Made by a program: the position numbers and the translations under genes. From NCBI RefSeq assembly GCF_004359215.1, contig NC_090628.1, forward strand, positions 1,058,568 to 1,122,567: DNA of 64,000 bases, in the 5' to 3' direction. The stretch is from Bremia lactucae. Lineage: Eukaryota > Oomycota > Peronosporomycetes > Peronosporales > Peronosporaceae. The notes below the pieces were generated by a model. The model saw only the letters and a program-made list of their open reading frames with translations, was not told where the DNA came from and searched no databases. Shown one piece after another: positions 32,690 to 43,937 of this stretch. Position 1 is the first letter of the stretch. Every line of letters begins with the position of its first letter.

Positions 32690-32925
32690 TTTCTTCTGAT
32701 TGAATCACGTACAAAGTACGAAATTTTCTGTTGCTCCTAGGATTGACTGAAATACAGGCCGATCCATTATGGTTAATATTACTAGGCCTAACACCCCAAT
32801 AATGAAGACCGATATTAAATAACTCACAGTATTAGCTAATAGGATACTGCAATATTCCAACTTATGCAATTTTGTAACATTCACTTAACTGATGTAATAG
32901 GTTGCCCCATTGCAGTCATAGGTAT
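32690..32925 (+). repeat. Dispersed AT-rich repeat R1, copy 1
   Basis: It shares ordered blocks with 58255-58490 in the same orientation: CGTACAAAGTACRAAAT, then AATATTACTAGG / AATATTATTGGA, CACCCCAATWAT, GACCGATATTA and a TAGGATACT run. Both copies sit beside D-like gypsy relics. It may be a worn LTR of an unlisted family. Confidence 0.55.
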
Positions 32926-33239
32926 TTTCTCGACCGAGATGATCACTTAAAGCATTAGTATGTGCCTTATAAAGAATATACTAACTTTAAATTTTTAACT
33001 TAGAGAAATATGATTCGCGGAGGATCTGCCAATATCACAAAAATCATTTATAAATGTATCGATGCAGCCCCGCACTCAATCGTGCCGACAACTTAATGTC
33101 AGTGCCTTAGAACGCATGGCTCCCTAGAGAGCTTCAAATTGGTCAACTTGGCATTAGCCGCACGCGTTTAGATTTCCTGACTTATATTCGAGCTTGAGGT
33201 AAATTCTGCAAATAATGAAAGTCACCTGGCCATCCTCTG

Positions 33240-34000
33240 CGAGAGTTGAGACGACAAAGTCGCAGTGCCTTAAGTTGCATAATCTGTATAGATCACAAAT
33301 GGCTTACAGACAAGCAGATGCACGATGAATTTGACCGGGGCATAACTCATAGCAAGTGGATCTTTGTCATGAAGTGGGTAGTTCTTTTCTACCGCTTCAA
33401 GCTATCGAGATTCAAATGCAATGACATGTTTGCGCCCCCAACATCTGCTTGTAATAGCGATCTGCCTATAGCAAAGTCAGATGCATCGATGACGACACAA
33501 AAAGGCCGATCAGGATCGAGCAGGTCGAAATCGAGACATTTAGGAGACTCTCCTTTACTGCTCTTAAAAGCGTCATTTTCGGTGCTAGTCCAACACCAAT
33601 CCATAACCTTCCTAAACAAATGGATAATGACCGAGCCATCTTGGCGAATTCGACGCTGTACTTATACAAGCATAAGCCATTTACGTAAGCATTTATATGA
33701 ATCTCGCTTTCCGATGAATCGCTTAAAAAAGGAAATATATTTCCTACTAATGAAGCATTTTGATGCGTTATCATTCAAGCTGCTCGCGCATGCTCTCAAG
33801 CACATATCGTTAATGAAATTGAGATTAAATGGACTTATATGTCGTCAAAATAAATCTGTGTATAATCTGTATGAGGCCGCATCAGTTGTGTCACCGGTAT
33901 AAAAACGTAGCTGGGCTATTGGAAAGCACCTGGGCATAACCAGCCAGTTCTGAAGCATACCGGCTAAAGTGCTAACCGCTATTAGCGAAAAACTGCTAGC
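33240..34000 (-). pseudogene. Minus-strand RT and RNase H start of a D-like gypsy element
   Basis: Minus-strand frames give AVSTLAGMLQNWLVMP (about 33970; compare AVSTPSGMLWEWLVMPQGLK in element D) and, at 33619-33389, DAFKSSKGESPKC, then LLDPDRPFCVVIDASDFAIG, the start of RNase H. A 218-codon plus-strand ORF over the same bases (33246-33902) is the antisense shadow. Broken by several shifts. Confidence 0.7.
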
Positions 34001-35230
34001 ACTTATTAAGGTGTCGAATAAGCCGTAAACATTGTACTTGCCACAAGAGGGTTCTGAAGAACTTTTTACAAGGAATTGATGTTTTGGGAATTAAACTATC
34101 AGGCACCATTTCGTCCGCGTGATTAGCACGAATATATTGTCAATGATGTCATACTGTTTCTTTGGTAATAAAAAGGGGTCACTGCCGTGTAACGCAGTAT
34201 TTATTTCCAGGTGCACTCATGACGCACGCCTCAATTAGAATATAATATAGACGGCAAATTAAAACACACCACGTCTTGAATTAATTAACTAAATAAAAAA
34301 CGCGTCCGAATATTCCTTAAGTTCAATGATCCACTTCACGCAATAAGTTCCTTCTTTGTGCTTTCAAGAACGGCTTCATCCAGAAGTAATGATAAGTTCA
34401 ACTCAGTATCAGGTCGAATGGTCACTATATAAGATACGATGCCAGCCTACAAGGTTTGCTCAAATTCATTACCAGCCACTTTGTATTGCTCTGCATGCAT
34501 GTAGCTATGGAACAATCTCAAAAGTAACGCCGCACTTAACGTCACCAGTCACTCCATTGACGAGTGTTTACATCTATTCGCTAGTTTCGAAATGTGATTT
34601 CACAGAAGCCTTGCCACTCGCAGTAACCGACTGATGTCTGTACCGTCTCTGTGCAGATACCATACCCCTCATAGAGGCTGGAACAGCCATGTTTTTCAGT
34701 TTAGCAGGATCTACAACGAGATCCAATAAAAAGTTAACTATCTCGAGCTCATCACCCAGAAAACGTTTACGTGTCACCCCACGTGCAACTAACGGACATT
34801 ACCTGGGATTTCTTGGTGAATTGCCAAAATGTCATTGTCGACTTTCAGTGCGGTGCTATCCTGCAACGTCACTCGGTGGGTTTGTACGTGCCACTCCACG
34901 TGCGTCAGAAGAATACGCCCTTGATGACACGGCCTAGGACACAATACTTTCAGAATTCACTGATTCGTAATTTCAACGAGTGTCAATAAACAAACGGAGG
35001 ACAAGCCGTGCCATAAAGCCAATGAGCCACGCTCGACACCAATGTCGTCGACATTGGAATTGGTTACCTCAAACACTCCATCATTCAGCACGCTGACGAA
35101 CTCAGTCAGTGGCTCGCGCCAGTAGCGCTTTTGTTGCCTAGCAAAGGTTGTTTCATGTTTCGCTAAAGCATCGCTAAGAACATTGAGCGTTGCGCCTCAG
35201 GTCTCAGATCTTCAATCACTTAATGGCTTA
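34001..35230. other. Unresolved repeat debris
   Basis: I cannot assign this stretch. A minus-strand frame at 34777-34574 (MTRKRFLGDELEIVNFLLDL) and its plus-strand shadows look like worn coding sequence, perhaps of a gypsy element, but no motif is decisive. Stops are dense elsewhere. Confidence 0.25.
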
Positions 35231-36498
35231 TGCGTTAAGGCCAAGCCATACGAAGAATGAGATCTTTTCTCGAATCCAAGTCAAGGACAAGACAGCGTTC
35301 CATTCCATGCGAGTTGCCTTAGGATAAAGGCACTCGACATGAGATCGAGCTCAAACCGGGCTCGAAGTACTATGTCATGAAGCAGTGGCCACTGCCTCGT
35401 GAACAAGCAAGTACTTGCGATCGATAAACTCTTTATCGATCGAGTAAAAGCGGGCCATGTGAGGGAGTCATCCTACCTACACAGCTCTCCGACCTTCTGT
35501 GTGCGAAAGGCTACAGGAGGGTGGCGGATAGTGCACGCATTCAATAAACTGGACGCTGCAACGGTACCGGCTCAAACGCCGATACCTAGAAAAGACGTAA
35601 TTATCGATGGTATGTCTAAGAGTACGATCTTTTCCTCTATGGATCTGATGGATGGACTTTATCAGATCCTTATGCGTGAACGGGACATCCTGTGCACATG
35701 CCAAATTCAGGGTCTTTTTCCGAGGAGATAGACCGTTCATCATATATACGGACCATGCGTCATTACGCACGGCCGTAAACAGCCCAAACCTCTCGGAAGG
35801 AATGGCGAGGTGGCTATCCTTCTACGCGGAGTATAACTTTTCCGTGAAATATAAACAAGGACTACTTAATGTCGTCGCTAATGCGTTATTTCGCCGATTC
35901 TTTTTTGAGCCGGCTGCGCACCGAAAAAAATCCGGTTGTTGCAACACTCATTACAAGCGTTTCGTCGTCAACTTTGTTTGATGAAATCAAGAAAGCCTAC
36001 ACAGAAGATTAAGACCTTCTGCGTTTGATGGATCATCTGATGAATCTATGCAACAAATCTTTTGAAGATTTACCGGCTTTAGTCGATCGTCGTCCGGTCG
36101 ATACACAACACGCAACGGCTTACTGTACTACACAGCCGTTGCCGGCGACACTTTACGTCTTGTCTTCCAACTCACAATGAATTGCGCTTGCGCATCATGT
36201 ATGAGTGTCACGATGCACCAGCAAGTGGGCATCATGGACGTGAGAAAACTTATCTCACAGTAAGTCGCGAATTTTACTGGTTCCTTCAGTAGCAGTTCGT
36301 GCGCAAGTACATTCGTGCTTGCGAGGTGCTTCAACGGGAAAAAACAATCCCTTCATCCCGAGCACCTCTCCAACCTCTACCACTTCCGGCAGAATGCTGG
36401 CAGTCCGTTTCTCTGGACTTCGTCTTCGGATTTCCGAAGACGATCACAAAAACAATGGAATCCTTGTTTTAGATAGATTCAGCAAGATAGTACATTTT
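35231..36498 (+). pseudogene. Element A3, 5' fragment: RT, fused RNase H, start of integrase
   Basis: 35340-35700 is RT N-terminal ([36 protein letters not shown], then IFSSMDLMDGLYQILMRE). At about 35703 it jumps directly into RNase H (RVFFRGDRPFIIYTDHASLR), so the RT palm with the FDD box is deleted. Integrase follows (about 36150-36498: ECHDAPASGHHGREKTYLTV-type frame, LDFVFGF). The element is split here by element D and resumes at 49903. Confidence 0.8.
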
Positions 36499-36823
36499 TG
36501 TATTGGGCCGCCCCGTTACATAAGTAGTTTCGATTAAGTTTACATGTTACTTAAGTAGGGGTGCTACTTTCGAGGTAGCGAAAGTAGCACGTTGTATTTT
36601 AGCTGGTTTAATGGGCTCAGTCCCATTATTAGCCAGTAAGTTATAGGCACGTAGATTGAGTGGTTCCCATGAGTCCAAGGGAATTATTCGTACTTAAGAT
36701 GATTAAAAGACAAAATATAAAACCGAGTTAAAAATACTAAACACCTAAGACTTGGGCTTTGAGGCTTCCTCAAAGCGTTAGAAATAGTGTAAGCTAAGTA
36801 CGAATTGTTCTAGCCCCGGTACA
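36499..36823 (+). repeat. 5' LTR of element D
   Basis: 325 bp, starting TGTATTGGGCCG and ending AGCCCCGGTACA. It contains a perfect 12-bp-arm stem-loop at 36561-36590 (GTGCTACTTTCG, loop AGGTAG), an imperfect one at 36603-36636 and a perfect one at 36756-36776 (GCTTTGAGG, loop CTT). Confidence 0.9.
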
Positions 36824-36825
36824 CT

Positions 36826-36843
36826 TGGTAGCACTTAGTAGTC
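36826..36843 (+). other. Primer-binding site of element D
   Basis: TGGTAGCACTTAGTAGTCC begins two bases after the LTR and is identical to that of A2 in its first 18 bases. Likely primer: initiator tRNA-Met. Confidence 0.7.
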
Positions 36844-36849
36844 CTTCCC

Positions 36850-37860
36850 ATGCCCGAGTTTGGGATGAGCGATTCGTCGTACTTTGACGCTCCGGATGTG
36901 AGTCTGGAGCACGCGACTTTTCCCCATCTCACTGGTGTTGAGTGGGATGCCCTAAATCGCCTCGCGGTGATATCTGGAGAGGCATTCGTTGTGTCGCTGA
37001 TGACATCAGCGACCCCTGATGGACAGCGTCTCGCCATACACGACTTCATGGCTCGCGAGCTCGCCGAATCCAATCGGCGAGGTTTAACTCCCTCGCGGAC
37101 TTCACGGAACGACGCCGTGAAGATGGAGACCTCCGTCTACTCTGGCGAAGGCAAAGAACGCTTGTCGCTGTCGCGTTGGTTCCGGAAGGTTGACATCGCT
37201 ATCGTCTCAAGACTTCTCGAGACTCCTAAAGCGAAGGTCAACTTCCTCCTTTCCGGCTCACTGGGAAAGCCAAGGAGTGGGCTTTGGGTAAACTCGTTGT
37301 GGACGAGTATGCGTTCCCCACTCTGGAAGCCATCCAGAGTGATCTTCGACTCGCCTTCGAGCCGCCACAAGAAGAGAAGTTGGTGCGTTCCAGGTTCCTG
37401 TCCTTGAGACAGGGTAAAGAGACATGCGCGACTACGTGCAGATGGCTCGACATCTGGCGTCGTGCATTGTCACGCATCCCATGGACATGTACACACAAGT
37501 GAACGTGTTTGTCGATGGCATGCGTGAAGGGCAGACTCGCCTATCGCTGGAACGCGCGGAGCCTGCCACGTTGGAGGAGGCTTTCGCTATCGCCCTCCGT
37601 GAGGACTTCAGAGTCACTAAGGCCTACACCAAGCCTTCAGTTGTTACCGCTGTCAGATCAACGGGCCCGGATCCTAAGTAGATTGATGCAATTAAGTCGT
37701 CGGGAGACCGACGACGTGTTACGTCCTACAAGGGCGACGTCCGTAGCGGACGTCAGATGATCTGCTTTCGATGTCGAAAGCCGGGGCATCGCGCGGCTGA
37801 ATGCCGCGCGCCAGCAACGATGTCGGTGCATGCGACGGACACCCATCATGAGGGAGGTGC
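36850..37860 (+). pseudogene. Gag of element D, copy 1
   Basis: It starts MPEFGMSDSSYFDAPDVSLE and contains the Gag core [20 protein letters not shown] and LSLERAEPATLEEAFAIAL, then a CCHC knuckle [14 protein letters not shown] (about 37760-37803). A one-base loss near 37275 (GGAAAGCCAAGGAG) shifts the frame and is shared with copy 2. This copy has an extra stop (CCTAAGTAG at 37675) where copy 2 has a Met codon. Confidence 0.8.
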
Positions 37861-38870
37861 TCCGCCCACTCGTCCAAAAAACGGACGAGACCGGTAGGTG
37901 CAGGGCGCCCAACTGGTTTGAAGGGAGGTCCGGGTCCACCGGTGGCAGCCCGACCTTCCAGCCCATCTGTGCTGCGTGCACGGTCAAATGCCACCACTAC
38001 GAGTGGTGATTCACGCCTGATTATTGTTAATCTACATGTCGCCGGTATCCAGCGACCTCTACGAGCGCTCCTGGATTCAGGAGCGAATAATTTTCTTCCG
38101 TGAATCTTGCGTGTCAATGCTGCCACCCAGCATCCAAGTCCACGAGGGATTCTGGCCAAGTTATTGTCAAGCTCGCTGACGGGAAACCACGCCGCGTATC
38201 GCGGCGCGAAGTGTCGTTGCCGTACACGTTTGACGGCTTCCGCAGTAACGACAACTTCTTGGTGATTGAGATGAATTATGCGCTCGATTGCATCCTGGGC
38301 ATGCCATGGTCGGCACGCTAAAAGCCCCAGATCGACTGGTTAGCCAGATCAGTAAAACGTCGAAGGAAGTTCGACGTCAGCGAAGTGTTCACCCATCTAT
38401 TGGTGTCTCCAAGTGATTGGCCGAACGTTACAGTCGTGGATCGTACATATACGACACCGGCGGTGCACAGAGTGAGCGATGGTCCTCTCTGTACCGCTTG
38501 TTCTGTGCTCCTACGCACGAGTGACGATGTCTCCTCGCTTTGCAGCGAGGAGTCCGACGTGGACGTGCAGTGGCTCCCGCGTAATGACGACGCGGACGAG
38601 CAGTGGATCCCGCGCGAAGACGACGCGGTCGAACAGAGGTTCCCGCATGAGAGAGCAGGGGTCGAACAGGTGTTCGCAAATGCACCCATTGTGGTCGAGC
38701 AGAGGCTCCCACACGGGCAAGATGTGGCCGAGCAGGGGCTCGCCACCGAGTGTGACGTGGATGGACAAGAGTCCCCTCGTGCGAACATGATGGTCGAACA
38801 GAGGTTCCCACATGAGCAAGACGGGGTCGAGAAGGGGCTCCCGCATCATGCTTCGACGGACTAGTATGGG
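37861..38870 (+). pseudogene. Protease and disordered spacer of element D, copy 1
   Basis: [11 protein letters not shown] at about 38067 is the active-site box. A TGA follows within the next codons, removing the frame that copy 2 keeps. DCILGMPW is near 38288. The spacer 38385-38864 encodes repeated EQRFPHE/EQRLPHG-like units. Stops that are sense codons in copy 2 mark this as the more decayed copy. Confidence 0.75.
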
Positions 38871-39339
38871 CTACTCCCGTCGCGCGATTTCGACGCCCTG
38901 GATGAGGACATCCAGCGTCTAGACGGGGGTGCAGATTTTACACCTGACTGCGGTTCGCCAGCTTCGAGCATAGACTCGAAGCACGATGGGGACGCAAGCT
39001 ACGAGAACTCAGCGTTGGAATGTGAATGTGTCCACGCTATTGTGTACGTGGACGGGAGTCCACAAAGGCGCCAATACATTGAGGTCACGAGTCCACCTCG
39101 CGACGCGTCGTCGATTACGAGCCTTCCAGGACTATCCTGGAAGCATTTTCTGCGCGACCTCAAGGGAGGCGCAGTGGAACAAGTATGTCTGGTCACCAAT
39201 GAGGTGACCTATGATCCGAATGAGGGGCGAATGACGCGCCCTCGAAGAGCTGACAAAAGTCAGCGCGCGAAGAAAGATTTGCGTCGCAATCTTGGGAGGC
39301 TTCGCGCGAGTCTGGTAACCCTGTCTATGACATTGCTCG

Positions 39340-40720
39340 AGAGTACGCAGACGTTTTCCCGGAGAAGATTCCGGCTAAATTTCCTGCTGATCGTGGTGTT
39401 CGACACGAGATTGATCTCGTGCCAGGATCGAAATATTGTGTGACACGCCAGTGGCCGTTGCCTCGAGACCAAGTCGAGGCTATTGATGCATTCTTTGAAG
39501 GTCGTCGCAAGGCCGGTCATGTGCGTGAGAGTGTCTCACCCCACTCGAGTCCAACCTTCTGCGTGATGAAGGCTACGGGTGCTGGCGTATAGTGCATGCG
39601 TTTAACAAGCTAAACGATGCCACTATTCCTGCCCAAACGCCTATCACCAGGAAACACATGGTTTTAAACTCCATGTCAGGTAGCGTCATCTTCAGCGCCA
39701 TCGATCTGACCGATGGCTTCTACTAGATCTTGATGCGACAGAGTGACATACCACTCACTGCGGTGAGTACCCCGAGTGGTATGCTTTAGGAGTGGCTGGT
39801 GATGCCACAAGGATTAAAGAGCGCACCAGCCACTTTCAATCGCATGGTATCTCAAGTGTTGAGACCGCTTCGAGACTTTGCTCCTAGCTACTTCGATGAC
39901 ATTTTTGTCCACAATCGCGCTTAGGGCAACCTCAGTGCTGTTTAAATTCACCTTCAACACCTGAAGCAGGTGTTTAAGTCATGCGGGATAACAAGTTATA
40001 TGCACACTTGAAAAAGTTTGTATTCTGTGCACCGGAGATTCCGGTGCTGGGTTGCTAAGTGAGAAAATCGGGAGTTCGAGCCGATCCAGAGAAGGTGTCG
40101 TCAATATGTTCTTGGCCCACACCCAAGAATCCTACGGAGTTGCGTCAATGGCTCGGTCTAGCTAGTTACTTGCATAAGTACACAAAGTATTACACCGGTT
40201 CTATACAGCCTCTGTCGTTACTTCTGAAGAAAGACGCCACGTGGTCGTGGCGTCCTGAGCATCAAGCTGCCTTTGACGCAGTGAAGAAGAGCCTGGCGTC
40301 AGCGCCAGTGTTGGTACTTCCTGACGACACCAAGCCGTTTCAATGCAAGTGACTTTGCAATTGGTTGCGCCCTCATGCAGTTTGATCATGAGGGCCGTGA
40401 AAGAGTCGTGAGTTACCAATCACGACAGATGAAGCCGGCGGAGATGAACTGTCCGGTCCACGATAAGGAGCTATTAGCTATGCGCTACGCACTCATCAAG
40501 TTTCGTGTCCACCTACTGGGCGAACGCACGTTCGCTCTGTACACTGATCATGCATCGCTTCGTACTGCGATGAAGAGCCCACACCTGTCACACTGGATGG
40601 CACGGTGGCTCTCTTTCTTCTCCGAGTACAACTTCGTCGTGCACCACAAGCCAGACAAGACTAACATTCTTGCTGACGCACTGTCACGACATCCAGTTAT
40701 GATCCTCGTATGGTACTGAG
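39340..40720 (+). pseudogene. RT and RNase H of element D, copy 1
   Basis: [31 protein letters not shown] followed by TAG (for a Gln codon), EWLVMPQGLKSAPATFNRMV, SYFDDIFVHNR with a TAG after it, then QWLGLASYLHKYTKY and the RNase H pieces (VVSYQSRQMKPAEM, YTDHASLRTAM, ILADALSRHP). The frame is lost at 39590 by a missing base in the TGGW box, which is shared with copy 2. Confidence 0.8.
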
Positions 40721-40989
40721 TCGTCAGGCAACTGACGACGACGATTAAGACGATCGATGTGCGACGTGTGTGTCGTTGAATCTAACTCGGGTCACTCCCG
40801 AGTTATGCCTTTTCGATGAAATCGTCGCGGCTTACGCGAACGATCTAGATGACGCGGACATTATTGCCTATCTGCGCGCTCCCAGTGATGCTGTACTGGG
40901 AGCTCTTTCGCGAACGAAGCGTGAACACATTAAACGATACAGTATGGATGGTGATTTGCTGTTATACAGCACCGATAATTCGATGCACC

Positions 40990-41780
40990 TCGAACAGTGA
41001 TTGCGAATGACTTGGATTTGCGTGCTCGTATCATCCACGAGTACCATGATGCCCCAATTAGCGGTCATCTGGGCCGCGAAAAGACATTCGCTGCTGTCTC
41101 ACGTGACTTCTTCTGGCCCCACATGTACAAGTGGGTTCGAAACTGGATTCGCACCTGCGAACAATGTCAGCGAGTGAAGCCATCTTCATCGTCGCAGGCA
41201 CCCCTGCGACCTCTGCCGATCGCATCTGGGGCTTGACGCTCGGTTTCAATGGACTTTATCTTCGGGCTTGCACCCGATGGCCAAGACTGAACGGGTATTC
41301 TGGTCTTTGTGGACAGATTTAGCAAAAGGACACATCTGGTGCCTGTTCATGCAACGATCACCGCGGCTGAGACGCGGTGCACTTCATGACGCTGTGTTTC
41401 GCCATCACGCTCTACCAGACAACATAGCCTCGGACCGTGATCCTCGTTTCACATCGGCGTTTTGGACGTCATTGTTCGAGTTGCTTGGCCAGAAGCTGCA
41501 AATGTCGACAGCAGCCCATCCGGAAAGGATGGGCAAACAGAGAGGGTTAATCGGGTCCTCGAAGATGATCTTCGAAGTTACGCTACTTCCTTTACGAGTT
41601 GGGGTGCATTTTTGCCACTCGCGAAGTTTGCACTCAACAACGCGGTTCACGCGTCAACGGGGTTGACGCCATTTTTTGCAAATTCGGCCCGTCATCCTCG
41701 TGTACCTACTCTTCTTGCCGTGGGTCAACCCACGGCTCTTCGTGGCTCCACTCTGGCGGGGGTGATAGTGGTAAACAACG
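40990..41780 (+). pseudogene. Integrase of element D, copy 1
   Basis: Zinc finger: HEYHDAPISGHLGREKTFAA, RTCEQCQRVKPSSSS. Core: SMDFIFGLAPDG, VDRFSK, IASDRDPRFTSAFW, then KDGQTERVNRVLEDD with the catalytic Glu, and FALNNAVHASTGLTPFF. All three acidic residues are present, but in different frames. Confidence 0.8.
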
Positions 41781-42500
41781 GTTAAGTGCAGCTCACGGTA
41801 TTCTGAACGCGAATGCTGTCACCCAATCCAAGGTGAAGTCCTCTGTTTTAACGCTACGTGACGTGGCGTCCCCGCTAGCTCAATGGGCTGCATAGACGCT
41901 GATTGACCCTTCTTCGGGTATGCGAAGTCCTCAAGCCAACTACGCGCCGATTGAATCGGCGCGATTAATTGATGACACGGCTGTGTCAGAGTTTATACTC
42001 CAACGTCAAGCCATCACGAGGTTTGTACGCGATACTCTTCGATCTGCAGTGGATAGACAGAAAGCGAATGCAGACAACGTGGCAGAAAGAACATGAGTAC
42101 CTTCAAGAAGGGTGGTCGTGTATTGTTATCGTGGTAAATAACGGTTAAGTGCAGCTCACGGTATTCTGAACGCGAATGCTGTCACCTAATCCAAGGTGGA
42201 GTCCTCTGTTTTGACGCTACGTGACGTGGCGTCCCCGCTAGCTCAATGGGCTGTATAGACGCTGATTGACCCTTCTTCGGGTATGCGAAGTCCTCAAGCC
42301 AACTACGCGCCGACTGAATCGGCGCGACCAATTGATGACATGGCTGTGTCAGAGTTTATACTCCAACGTCAAGCCATCACGAGGTTTGTACGCGATACTT
42401 TTCGATCTGCAGTGGATAGACAGAAAGCGAATGCAGACAAACGTGGCAGAAAGAACATGAGTACCTTCAAGAAGGGTGGTCGTGTATTGTTATCTACTGA
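41767..42500 (+). repeat. Tandem duplication of about 366 bp after the integrase core (copy 1)
   Basis: The block starting GGTAAACAACGGTTAAGTGC (about 41770) is repeated from about 42134 (GGTAAATAACGG). Each unit covers the linker PTESARPIDDMAVSEFILQR and ends at CGTGTATTGTTATC. Copy 2 has the first unit at about 47694 and a truncated second unit from 48056. Confidence 0.75.
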
Positions 42501-42529
42501 AGGCCTACGAGATTCTGCAGTAACCAATC

Positions 42530-42920
42530 TCGGCGCGTGCAAACTCGCGCCACGTTTCATCGGCCCATTCACGGTACTCAAGGCAATCGACGACACATAC
42601 ACGCTGGACATCCCTTCGTCACTGCGACTTCACCCGACGCTTTACGTCGGGCGGCTCAAGGAGTATCGTCCAGCTACGCTTCACGGGTTGGCTCCGTCCT
42701 CGGAGTCAAAGGCTCATAGGTCGACCTTCCCTCTCGCCTTGCTCGACGCGCCAGCGACATCGGACGCGGCTGCGTCCCAGTCTGCGCGTGCCCAAGAACC
42801 TGGCGTTCCAGGTTCCGCATCCGTTCAAGCAGCTCGCGGTTCGACTGTCGAATCTCGCTCGCTGTTCTCTCAGCCCGCGCAGCTCGATCAAGGGCAGCTT
42901 CAGCTTCCAGCTGGGCATCG
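42530..42920 (+). pseudogene. GPY/F domain and tail of element D, copy 1
   Basis: RFIGPFTVLKAIDDTYTLDI, then HPTLYVGRLKEYRP, is the GPY/F box in an open frame (42283-42948). Copy 2 has lost this stretch (sequence jumps from about 48146 to a point equal to 42690). The copy ends at the N gap, before the chromodomain. Confidence 0.75.
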
Positions 42921-42930
42921 NNNNNNNNNN
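42921..42930. other. Assembly gap (10 N)
   Basis: Ten N between two near-identical 5.4-5.9 kb blocks. The size looks like a placeholder. Confidence 0.95.
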
Positions 42931-43937
42931 GAAATCAGCGACCCCTGATGGACAGCGTCTCGCCATACACGACTTCATGGCTCGCGAGCTCGCCGAATCC
43001 AATCGGCGAGGTTTAACTCCCTCGCGGACTTCACGGAACGACGCCGTGAAGATGGAGACCTCCGTCTACTCTGGCGAAGGCAAAGAACGCTTGTCGCTGT
43101 CGCGTTGGTTCCGAAAGGTTGACATCGCTATCGCCTCAAGACTTCTCGAGGCTCCTAAAGCGAAGGTCAACTTCCTCCTTTCCGGCTCACTGGGAAAGCC
43201 AAGGAGTGGGCTTTGGGTAAACTCGTTGTAGACGAGTATGCGTTCCACACTCTGGAAGCCATCCAGAGTGATCTTCGACTCGCCTTCGAGCCGCCACAAG
43301 AAGAGAAGTTAGTGCGTTCCAGGTTCCTGTCCTTGAGACAGGGTAAAATGCCATGCGCGACTACGTGCAGATGGCTCGACATCTGGCGTCGTGCATTGTC
43401 ACGCATCCCATGGACATGTACACACAAGTGAACGTGTTTGTCGATGGCATGCGTGAAGGGCAGACTCGCCTATCGCTGGAACGCGCGGAGCCTGCCACGT
43501 TGGAGGAGGCTTTCGCTATCGCCCTCCGTGAGGACTTCAGAGTCACCAAGGCCTACACCAAGCCTTCAGTTGTTACCGCTGTCAGATCAGCGGGCCCGGA
43601 ACCTATGGAGATTGATGCAATTGAGTCGTCGGGTGACCGACGACGTGTTACGTCCTACAAGGGCGACGTCCGTAGCGGACGTCAGATGATCTGCTTTCGA
43701 TGTCGAAAGCCGGGACATCGCGCGGCTGAATGCCGCGCGCCAGCACCGATGTCGGTGCATGCGACGGACACCCATCATGAGGGAGGTGCTCCGCCCACTC
43801 GTCCAAAAAACGACGAGACCAGTAGGTGCAGGGCGCCCTACTGGTTTGAAGGGAGGTCCGGGTCCACCGGTGGCAGCCCGACCTTCCAGCCCATCTGTGC
43901 TGCGTGCACGGTCAAATGCCACCACTACGAGTGGTGA
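42931..43937 (+). pseudogene. Gag of element D, copy 2
   Basis: It lacks the first 55 or so Gag codons, because the block begins after the gap. It shares the GGAAAGCCAAGGAG frameshift with copy 1. From 43353 an open frame runs 194 codons through the Gag core and an intact CCHC knuckle ([14 protein letters not shown]) to 43937. This frame overlaps the pol frame, which opens at 43759 in the +1 register. Confidence 0.8.

Noticed and set aside
33246..33902. 218-codon plus-strand ORF
   Set aside because: It is the antisense shadow of a minus-strand RT and RNase H relic with clear motifs.
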